Source: an uncultured Sutterella sp. (GTDB taxonomy: Bacteria; Pseudomonadota; Gammaproteobacteria; Burkholderiales; Burkholderiaceae_F). Taken from it: a stretch of 64,000 bases of DNA. The notes beneath the pieces are model-generated. The model was not told the origin of the DNA. It saw only the letters and a program-made list of their open reading frames with translations, and did no database searches. The stretch lies in assembly GCA_900545275.1 (NCBI GenBank), contig UQYG01000008.1:99081-163080 (forward strand). Direction: 5' to 3'. Made by a program: the position numbers and the translations under genes. Shown piece by piece: positions 58,238 through 64,000 of the stretch. How positions within the stretch are numbered: the stretch's first letter is position 1; every line of letters begins with the position of its first letter.

Positions 58238-58278
58238 GAAAAAGCCGGAGCTTCCGCGGGGGAGCTCCGGCTTCGTTT
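58238..58278. terminator. Bidirectional terminator between LOG gene and cstA
   Basis: GCCGGAGCT and AGCTCCGGC (58244-58252, 58263-58271) with GAAAAA before and TTCGTTTT after, between convergent genes. Confidence 0.88.
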
Positions 58279-58299
58279 TCAAAAGGAAGAGACCGCGCC

Positions 58300-60129
58300 T
58301 TATTCGGCGACGAGCACCTTCACTTCATCGCCGTATTCGTCCTTCACGGTCGTGTGGATGCCGAGAAGAACGATCCAGCGGCGGATGGTGCCGACGATCA
58401 CGAAGAGCATCAGGAACATCACGAGCACCGAGAGGACGGCGAGCAGATACTGTCCGGCCGGGAGGTACTGGTTGACGACGAGCCAGATGCCGGCCCAGAA
58501 GGTGATGATCGTCATGAGAACGCCGGGCACGCCCGTGATCCAGGCGTACTTGGTCTTGTTCATGCGGAGAATCACGGTGGTGCCGATGAGCAGCGTCACC
58601 GAGGCGAGCAGCTGGTTGCAGATGCCAAAGAGCGGCCAGATCGAACCGATGTCGCCCGAGTAGACGAGGTAGCCCCAGGCGCCCGTGAAGAGGACGGACG
58701 TGATGATGATGCCCGGCCACCATTCCTTGTCGGCGAACTTCGGCCAGACCTTGCCCATCATTTCCTGCAGGAAGAAGCGGCCCACGCGGGTGCCCGCATC
58801 GACGGCCGTCAGGATGAAGACGGCTTCAAACATGATGGCGAAGTGGTACCAGTAGGCCATCAGGTTTTCCATGAAGGGGATCTTCGAGAAAATGTGCGCC
58901 ATGCCGACGGCGAGCGATACGGAGCCGCCCGGACGGGACATCAGGGTTTCCTGAACCTGTTCTTCGAGGTGCGGGAGTTCGACGACCTGAAGACCGAGCT
59001 GCGCGAACTTGTCGGCCGGGGCGTTGATCGCGAAGTAGTCGGCCGGAACGAGCACGCAGGCCGCCACGAGGGCCATCACGGCGACGAAGCCTTCCATGAG
59101 CATGGCGCCGTAGCCGACGAAGAGAACGTCGCGTTCGTTGCTGATCATCTTCGGGGTCGTGCCCGTACCGATCGTCGCATGGAAGCCCGAGAGCGCACCG
59201 CAGGCGATCGTGATGAAGATGAACGGAATCACCGGACCGCCCACGATCGGACCGCCGCCCTTGACGAATTCCGTGAAGGCGGGCATCTGGAAGTGCGGCA
59301 TCACGAAGGCGATGCCGAGCGCGAGCGCGGCGATCGTGCCGATCTTGAGGAAGGTCGAGAGGTAGTCGCGGGGGAGAAGAAGGAGCCAGACGGGGAGAAC
59401 CGAGGCGATGAAGCCGTAGATCGGGATGATGAGGCTCATCGGCTGCTTGTCGATGTCAAGCCAGCCGAAGTATTCGGGATGCGCCGCAACCCAGGGTCCC
59501 GAGAGGATGCACAGGAAGAGGAGCACCACGCCGATCAGGCTCGCGCCGCGCACGTCGCCCTTGCGCCACACCTGCATGTAGAGACCCATGATCACGGCGA
59601 TCGGGATCGTGCAGAAGACCGTATAGGTCGACCAGAGCGAATTGTGCATGGCGTTCACGACAGCGATCGAAAGACCCGCGAGCGTGAGGCCGAGAATGGC
59701 GAGCACCGCCCAGGACGCCACGAAGCCCGTCGTCTTGTCGACTTCGGTCGAGGCGATGTAGGCGAGGGAACGGCCGCGGTGGCGCACCGAGCAGAAGAGC
59801 ACGACCATGTCGTGCACGCCGCCCGCGAGCACGCAGCCGATCAGAATCCAGAGAAGTCCGGGCATGTAGCCGAACTGTGCCGCCAGCACCGGCCCGAGCA
59901 GAGGGCCCGCTGCGGCGATGGCCGCGAAGTGGTGTCCGAAAAGAACGTACTTGTTCGTCGCCACGTAGTCCTGTCCGTCGGCATATTTGACGGCGGGCGT
60001 CTGACGGGCTTCATTGACGTTGAGCACTTTGGACGCGATGAACAGACCGTAGAATCGGTATGCGATCGCAAAGACGCACAAGGCGGCAAAGACAATGGTC
60101 AGCGCATTGACGCCGGTTCCTGCCTCCAT
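58300..60129 (-). CDS. cstA: Carbon starvation protein CstA/pyruvate transporter family
   Basis: 609-residue membrane protein of about 16-18 helices. Signatures are YATNKYVLFGHHFAAIAAAGPLLGPVLAAQFGYMPGLLW, VLAGGVHDMVVLFCSVRHRGRS, SGFHATIGTGTTPKMI and GICNQLLASVTLLIGTTVIL. Members import pyruvate or peptides during carbon limitation. The start at 60129 follows GGAGAAAAGC. Confidence 0.95.
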   Translation of the reverse strand: MEAGTGVNALTIVFAALCVFAIAYRFYGLFIASKVLNVNEARQTPAVKYADGQDYVATNKYVLFGHHFAAIAAAGPLLGPVLAAQFGYMPGLLWILIGCVLAGGVHDMVVLFCSVRHRGRSLAYIASTEVDKTTGFVASWAVLAILGLTLAGLSIAVVNAMHNSLWSTYTVFCTIPIAVIMGLYMQVWRKGDVRGASLIGVVLLFLCILSGPWVAAHPEYFGWLDIDKQPMSLIIPIYGFIASVLPVWLLLLPRDYLSTFLKIGTIAALALGIAFVMPHFQMPAFTEFVKGGGPIVGGPVIPFIFITIACGALSGFHATIGTGTTPKMISNERDVLFVGYGAMLMEGFVAVMALVAACVLVPADYFAINAPADKFAQLGLQVVELPHLEEQVQETLMSRPGGSVSLAVGMAHIFSKIPFMENLMAYWYHFAIMFEAVFILTAVDAGTRVGRFFLQEMMGKVWPKFADKEWWPGIIITSVLFTGAWGYLVYSGDIGSIWPLFGICNQLLASVTLLIGTTVILRMNKTKYAWITGVPGVLMTIITFWAGIWLVVNQYLPAGQYLLAVLSVLVMFLMLFVIVGTIRRWIVLLGIHTTVKDEYGDEVKVLVAE

Positions 60130-60181
60130 TTGCTTTTCTCCTAGTGAAGGTTTAAGAGGGATCGGAATCCGACACAAAAAA

Positions 60182-60216
60182 AGTGCGAGACCCATGAGGT
60201 TCCGCACTCTTTTTTT
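60182..60216. terminator. Intrinsic terminator downstream of the 60355 gene
   Basis: AGTGCG/CGCACT outer stem with inner GACC/GGTT pairing; seven A before and seven T after make it bidirectional. On the minus strand it ends transcription of the unknown gene before cstA. Confidence 0.88.
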
Positions 60217-60354
60217 AGGATGTGGACGCTCCGACTCGGACAGTGTACCGATCAGTGCGCCGTTTGTCTTCATCCGTTTTCTTGAACGCCCTTCCAAAGA
60301 GGCGGACATTCGGGAAAATCGGGACGCGATTCGACTTTTTCCAAAGTCCCTTCC

Positions 60355-60897
60355 TCAGACGATGTGGGCGTGCGCCTGCACCTTGAAGATGAGGAAAGGC
60401 GTCGGAAGCGAAAGGCTCTCTCGCACGCCGGAGAAGACGCCCGACCAGGCTACCATGAGGTCAATGTATTCCTTCGGTTCGAGTTTGCGCCCGAGGGCCG
60501 CCTCATGCGCTTCATGCGCCATGAGCACGTCGAGGTCCGCCTGGAACATCGCCACGGCGCGACGAATCACCTCTTCGTCGGAAGCATCGGCCGAACCGAC
60601 CTCGTCGCCGAAAACCTTCTTGAGATGTTGGCTGAGCTTCGCTCCGACCCACCCGTTGTCGACATAGCGACTCTTTTCAGCCTTGCCCGTCAGGAGCGAG
60701 ACGACGTCCTCGCGGAATTCTTCGCTCTGGGCCTTCACGGCCTTGGCGTCCGCATGGTCGGGAGAATTGCGTTCGACCCAGGCGTTCTGCATGTACGCGA
60801 TGCCGAGTTCCTCCAAGACGATGAAGACGTGGTCCTGATTGGTGAAGTCGGGCTGCAGAGCCGGAGCAAATTCCTGGTTCGGTTCCTGGTGCGACAT
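60355..60897 (-). CDS. Conserved-looking cytoplasmic protein of unknown function
   Basis: 180 residues, starting MSHQEPNQEFAPALQPDF. Mostly helical, acidic, without signal or membrane segment. Distinctive stretches are NQDHVFIVLEELGIAYMQNAWVERN, AKAVKAQSEEFREDVVSLL and EAALGRKLEPKEYIDLMVAWSGVFSGVRESL. No family recognised. The start at 60897 was chosen where the composition changes from an untypical extension. Single gene with a terminator behind it. Confidence 0.75.
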   Translation of the reverse strand: MSHQEPNQEFAPALQPDFTNQDHVFIVLEELGIAYMQNAWVERNSPDHADAKAVKAQSEEFREDVVSLLTGKAEKSRYVDNGWVGAKLSQHLKKVFGDEVGSADASDEEVIRRAVAMFQADLDVLMAHEAHEAALGRKLEPKEYIDLMVAWSGVFSGVRESLSLPTPFLIFKVQAHAHIV

Positions 60898-60967
60898 GGT
60901 TCGTTTGCGGTGAATCAGTGAAAGAAACGGAAAGTGTACACCAAGCAAAAATTTTTGAGAAGAACCC

Positions 60968-60996
60968 TTGCTTTTTTAGAAAAGCTTCGGCATAAT
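60968..60996 (+). promoter_or_regulatory. tRNA-Ser promoter
   Basis: TTGCTT (60968-60973), 17 nt, CATAAT (60991-60996), 46 nt before the tRNA. Confidence 0.7.
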
Positions 60997-61042
60997 ACGA
61001 CTTCTCTTCTCGAGCGTCCCTTCCCGGGCGCACCATCGAAAT

Positions 61043-61133
61043 GGAAGGATGGCAGAGTGGTTGATTGTACCGCCCTGGAAAGGCGGCATACGGAAATTCC
61101 GTATCGAGGGTTCGAATCCCTCTCCTTCCGCCA
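61043..61133 (+). tRNA. tRNA-Ser (anticodon GGA)
   Basis: 91-nt class II tRNA. Acceptor GGAAGGA/TCCTTCC, discriminator G, encoded CCA; anticodon arm CCGCC-CTGGAAA-GGCGG gives GGA; the long variable arm ATACGGAAATTCCGTAT is self-complementary; T-arm AGGGTTCGAATCCCT. Confidence 0.97.
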
Positions 61134-61143
61134 GAATTTAAAG

Positions 61144-61172
61144 CCCCAAGTTGCTTCGGCAACTTGGGGTTT
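61144..61172 (+). terminator. tRNA-Ser terminator
   Basis: CCCCAAGTTGC-TTCG-GCAACTTGGGG, an 11-bp perfect stem with a UUCG tetraloop, followed by TTTGCTTT. Confidence 0.9.
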
Positions 61173-61216
61173 GCTTTATGCTCACCGCATAAAGCGTTTT
61201 TCACCCGGAGGCCGGT

Positions 61217-61492
61217 ATGCGACAGTGCATGGATGCCGAAAATCTTCACCGACGGCTCAAGAAAATCATCGGTCAGGTCAACGCGATCGACAAGATGATC
61301 GATGAAGACGTCCCGTGCGAAGACATCCTCATGCAGATCAACGCGGCCAAGAGCGCCCTGCACAAATGCGGCAAGATCGTCCTGGAGGGCCACCTCAACC
61401 ACTGCGTGCGCGAAGGAATCGAGCACGGCGACGCGGATAAAACCATCAAGGAGTTTGCAGCGGCGATCGAACATTTTTCGCGCCTTTCCTGA
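61217..61492 (+). CDS. csoR: CsoR/RcnR-family metal-sensing repressor
   Basis: 91-residue all-helical repressor. LHRRLKKIIGQVNAIDKMI is the family N-terminus. Ligands C34, H59 and C63 reproduce the spacing of the copper sensor CsoR (Cys-25-His-4-Cys), so Cu(I) sensing is the best guess. The persulfide sensor CstR lacks the His. Preceded by GGAGGCCGGT. It is followed by its own terminator and then the ATPase with a matching operator. Confidence 0.9.
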   Translation: MRQCMDAENLHRRLKKIIGQVNAIDKMIDEDVPCEDILMQINAAKSALHKCGKIVLEGHLNHCVREGIEHGDADKTIKEFAAAIEHFSRLS

Positions 61493-61580
61493 AATCCTCC
61501 TCTGCGTTGGGCGTGCGGCCGCGGGCGATCTCCGCCCCGCTGCCGAGACGGCTTCGAAGCGGACAATCCAAACAATTTCC

Positions 61581-61617
61581 GCGGCCCGTCTTGACGACGA
61601 AGGCGGGCCGCTTTATT
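61581..61617 (+). terminator. csoR intrinsic terminator
   Basis: GCGGCCCG (61581-61588) and CGGGCCGC (61604-61611) followed by TTTATT. It separates csoR from the ATPase. Confidence 0.7.
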
Positions 61618-61619
61618 CT
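61591..61619 (+). promoter_or_regulatory. Candidate ATPase promoter
   Basis: TTGACG (61591-61596), 17 nt, TATTCT (61614-61619), placing the start site next to the CsoR-type operator at 61630. It overlaps the csoR terminator. Confidence 0.45.
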
Positions 61620-61629
61620 GCGTGCTGTA

Positions 61630-61647
61630 TATACCCATAAGGGTATA
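61630..61647. promoter_or_regulatory. CsoR-type operator
   Basis: TATACCC-ATAA-GGGTATA, perfect 7-nt arms, with the G-tract and A/T-flank form typical of CsoR/RcnR-family operators. It overlaps the expected transcription start of the ATPase. Confidence 0.75.
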
Positions 61648-61669
61648 GGTACCATTTCTGCTCCTTATC

Positions 61670-63571
61670 ATGTCCTTCAAACTGCCCGAATGGATCGACG
61701 CCGACGCACGTCGAACCCTGCTCTATCTTCTCGTCTCCGGCGCGGCGCTTGTGCTGAGCCTCCTCCCCGTCTCGGCGGCGCTTCCCTTCGATCCGTCCTG
61801 GGTCGCCGTCGTGCTCTGCGGCCTTCCGATCCTCAAGGAGGCGGCTGAAGGTCTCTTCACGCGCTTTGACATCAAGGCGGACGTTCTCGTTTCGATGGCG
61901 CTCATCGCTTCGGTCGTGATCGGCGAAACCTTCGCCGCGGGCGAAATCGCCTGGATCATGACGATCGGTTCGCTTCTCGAAGAACTCACCGTGGAGAAGG
62001 CCCGCGCAGGCGTTGCGGAACTTGCGAGGCTTTCGCCAGAAAAAGCCCGCGTCATCCGCGACGGCGTCGAAACCGTCGTCGCCGCAGGCGACGTGCTCAC
62101 GGGCGACCTCGTGCGCGTGCTCCCGGGCGAAAAAATTCCGGCCGACGGCGTTCTTCTCGAAGGCGCCACCGCCATCGACGAATCCGTCATGACGGGCGAG
62201 CCGATGCCCGTCGACAAAAAGCCGGGCGACGAACTTTTGAGCGGCACGATCAACCGATTCGGCGCCTTCGTCATGCGCGCGACGGACGTCGGCGAAAAAA
62301 GCGCGGTAAACCGTCTCATCGATCTCGTCAAGAGCGCCGATGCGGGACGCGCCAAAATCGTTCGCCTCGCCGACCGCTGGGCCACCTGGATCGTCGTGGG
62401 AGCGCTCGTATCGGCCGCTGCCACCTGGTTCGTCACGGGCGAAGTTGTACGCGCCGTCACGATCCTCGTCGTCTTCTGTCCGTGCGCGCTCGTCCTCGCG
62501 ACGCCCACGGCCGTCATGGCCGCGATCGGCAACGCCACGCGGCGCGGTTTTCTCGTCCGCGCGGGCGACGCCCTGGAACGGCTCGCTTCCGTCACGAAAG
62601 TCGCCTTCGACAAAACGGGTACGCTCACGGAAGGCAGGCCGAGCGTGGCGCGCGTCGTCGCCGTCGCGCCTTTTACGGAAACGCAACTCCTGCGCCTGGC
62701 GGGCGCGATCGAACGTCTGAGCGAACACCCTCTCGGCAAGGCCATTGCGGCCTTCGCGCAGAAAACCCTCGGTCCGTCGGCGCTTCCCCCGGCTGGCGAC
62801 TTCCGCATGATTCCCGGAGTCGGCGTGAGCGGCACGGTAGACGGACAGCGAATAGAAATCGGACGCAACGCACCGCAAAACGACGACGGCCTCGAGACGC
62901 TCCGCGCGCAGATCGAAGAGGCGGGCGCCGCGGGCGAAACGGTCTCCTTCGTGATCGTCGACGCAGCGCTCGCCGGCTTCATAACGCTGGAAGACAGACT
63001 CCGGCCCTTCTCGAAGCGCGTCGTCTCCGAACTCAAATCGCTGCGCGTCGTGCCGGTACTTCTGACGGGTGACCGCGAAGCGGCCGCACGACATGCCGCG
63101 AGCGAAGTCGGCATCCTGTCGGTGCTCTCGCAATGCCGTCCCGAAACCAAGCTCGCCTACATGGAGCGCGAAGCCGACGCGGGCACGCACGTGCTGATGG
63201 TGGGCGACGGCGTCAACGACGCACCCGCCCTCAAGCGCGCCGCCGTGGGCGTCGCCATGGGCGGCGTAGGAAGCGGCATCGCGCTCGAAGCGGCCGACAT
63301 CGTCGCAGTCGGCGACCGAATCGACGGTCTGCCGGATCTGATCGCCCTTTCGCGCCGCATGATGCGGGTCATCCGCATCAACCTGACGCTTGCGATGACG
63401 ATCAACTTCATCGCCATCATTCTCGCCATGGGCGGTTGGATGGGGCCGGTGGTCGGCGCGCTCGTACACAATGCCGGCTCCGTCGCAGTGATCATTCACT
63501 CCGCTTCGCTCCTCGGCGTTGGGAAACGAACGGGGGCCCTCGATGCGCTTCGGGCGAAAGCCGCGGCTTGA
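61670..63571 (+). CDS. P1B-type heavy-metal-translocating ATPase
   Basis: 633 residues. It lacks the usual N-terminal metal-binding domain and starts directly with membrane helices. Features: actuator motif MTGEP, ion-binding VVFCPCALVLATPTAVMA, phosphorylation site FDKTGTLTEG, nucleotide-binding SEHPLGKAI, hinge GDGVNDAPALK. The last helices carry HNAGSVAVIIHSASLLG rather than the YN/MxxSS of copper pumps or the DxGA of zinc pumps, so the exported metal is unsettled although the regulator looks copper-type. ATG at 61670 with a weak ribosome-binding site. Confidence 0.93.
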   Translation: MSFKLPEWIDADARRTLLYLLVSGAALVLSLLPVSAALPFDPSWVAVVLCGLPILKEAAEGLFTRFDIKADVLVSMALIASVVIGETFAAGEIAWIMTIGSLLEELTVEKARAGVAELARLSPEKARVIRDGVETVVAAGDVLTGDLVRVLPGEKIPADGVLLEGATAIDESVMTGEPMPVDKKPGDELLSGTINRFGAFVMRATDVGEKSAVNRLIDLVKSADAGRAKIVRLADRWATWIVVGALVSAAATWFVTGEVVRAVTILVVFCPCALVLATPTAVMAAIGNATRRGFLVRAGDALERLASVTKVAFDKTGTLTEGRPSVARVVAVAPFTETQLLRLAGAIERLSEHPLGKAIAAFAQKTLGPSALPPAGDFRMIPGVGVSGTVDGQRIEIGRNAPQNDDGLETLRAQIEEAGAAGETVSFVIVDAALAGFITLEDRLRPFSKRVVSELKSLRVVPVLLTGDREAAARHAASEVGILSVLSQCRPETKLAYMEREADAGTHVLMVGDGVNDAPALKRAAVGVAMGGVGSGIALEAADIVAVGDRIDGLPDLIALSRRMMRVIRINLTLAMTINFIAIILAMGGWMGPVVGALVHNAGSVAVIIHSASLLGVGKRTGALDALRAKAAA

Positions 63572-63874
63572 GGATTGCCTGCCTTTTGGCCGCCTTCAAT
63601 AGAATTCCTTCGTTTCCAGCCTCCTCCCGGGGAGCCCTTTCGTCGGGCGAACCTAAACTTCAAGGTCCACAGACCTTACGATCTGTGGACTTTCATTTTT
63701 TATCTCCCCCGCCCTTATGGGGAAACTTTGAAAAAACGAAGTGAAGGCTCACAAGATCGCCCATGCGCACATTCTCAGGCAAGACTTCCGAGCATCGAAG
63801 TCAGCCCTCGCGGCGATTCCGGAGCATTTAACCACATCTGATTTCTTAATTAAAATTGCTTATAATGCATTGCT
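63572..63874. other. Intergenic region before the IS607-type gene
   Basis: About 300 nt: a strong terminator for the ATPase, then unremarkable GC-rich sequence to about 63830. After that the sequence turns sharply AT-rich, with TATAAT at 63861-63866 as a likely -10. The composition change probably marks the left boundary of a mobile element. Confidence 0.6.
63665..63702 (+). terminator. ATPase intrinsic terminator
   Basis: GTCCACAGA (63665-63673) and TCTGTGGAC (63682-63690), 9-bp perfect stem, then TTTCATTTTTT. Confidence 0.85.
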
Positions 63875-64000
63875 ATGAGCAAGATACTGCGCATTCAAGA
63901 GTTCGCTAAATTAGTTGGACGCACTCCCCAAACCATCCGACGATGGGAGAAAGAGGGAAAGTTGGTGGCCAAACGACTCCCTTCGGGGCACCGCTACTTC
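63875..64000 (+). CDS. tnpA: IS607-type serine recombinase TnpA, N-terminal fragment
   Basis: 42 codons are visible before the right edge: MSKILRIQEFAKLVGRTPQT, then IRRWEKEGKLVAKRLPSGHRYF. This MerR-like helix-turn-helix with RRWEKEGKL and PSGHRY is characteristic of the DNA-binding head of IS607-family serine recombinases. A plain MerR regulator is less likely. The AT-rich upstream sequence and codon use differ from all other genes here. A tnpB gene would be expected further right. Confidence 0.75.
   Translation, partial: MSKILRIQEFAKLVGRTPQTIRRWEKEGKLVAKRLPSGHRYF

Noticed and set aside
1..64000. CRISPR arrays, rRNA genes, prophage genes
   Set aside because: No regularly spaced direct repeats, rRNA segments or phage structural genes were seen.

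Overview
The window looks like chromosome from a high-GC, gut-type betaproteobacterium, most probably of the Sutterella/Parasutterella group. This is an inference, resting on strong GC-ending codon use, an exported FAD/FMN flavoprotein paired with a LysR regulator, a tripartite tricarboxylate (Bug/TctC) uptake system, an FNR-hemN pair, cytochrome c maturation genes, and mostly amino-acid, organic-acid and nucleoside transport with almost no sugar genes. There is no rRNA, phage or CRISPR. Only the last ~150 bases, with a sharp drop in GC and the start of an IS607-type serine recombinase, look acquired.

Layout. 1-5 kb: tandem universal stress protein (cut by the left edge), Hsp33 behind a heat-shock-like promoter, an exported aminotransferase, and an HAD phosphatase/RluC pair. 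5-9.7 kb: RNase E, divergent from rluC as in E. coli, with a ~0.8-0.9 kb structured leader and a repeat-bearing C-terminus. 9.8-12.1 kb: larB-larC-larE for the nickel-pincer cofactor, with a short, degenerate LarC and no larA. 12.2-17.7 kb: GntR regulator, ccmF-ccmH-ccmI (no ccmG), parvulin. 17.9-20.8 kb: alaS-tusA-like. 21.1-24.1 kb: exported flavoprotein and divergent LysR with two perfect palindromes between them. 24.2-26.8 kb: hemN and fnr divergent around a perfect FNR box. 27-31.7 kb: glycerophosphodiesterase, TctC-TctB-TctA uptake system, SIMPL protein.

32-38.1 kb is the most unusual part: four consecutive neurotransmitter:sodium-symporter (NSS) genes, all with Ala where LeuT has the Na1-ligand Asn, and with terminator-like hairpins inside the leaders or just before the start codons, some with mutually exclusive alternative pairings. 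This looks like a paralogous amino-acid uptake array, each member under its own premature-termination switch.

38.2-49.2 kb: small membrane protein, ferredoxin/flavodoxin protein, RlmD, DinG-type helicase, an S-x-P repeat protein, nitroreductase, PIN protein, entericidin-like lipoprotein, MdaB-like quinone reductase, RmuC, CPA2 antiporter. 49.4-54.3 kb: BMP-family nucleoside ABC transporter. 54.5-57.5 kb: tRNA-Arg, a cluster of six DnaA boxes, then pyrD and thyA-folA, so nucleotide synthesis genes flank a replication-initiator binding region. 57.6-63.6 kb: LOG-family hydrolase, CstA, an unknown protein, tRNA-Ser, CsoR-type repressor with a P1B-type ATPase and its operator.

All coordinates and motifs were read by eye from the sequence. 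Family assignments rest on recognised motifs, not on database searches.
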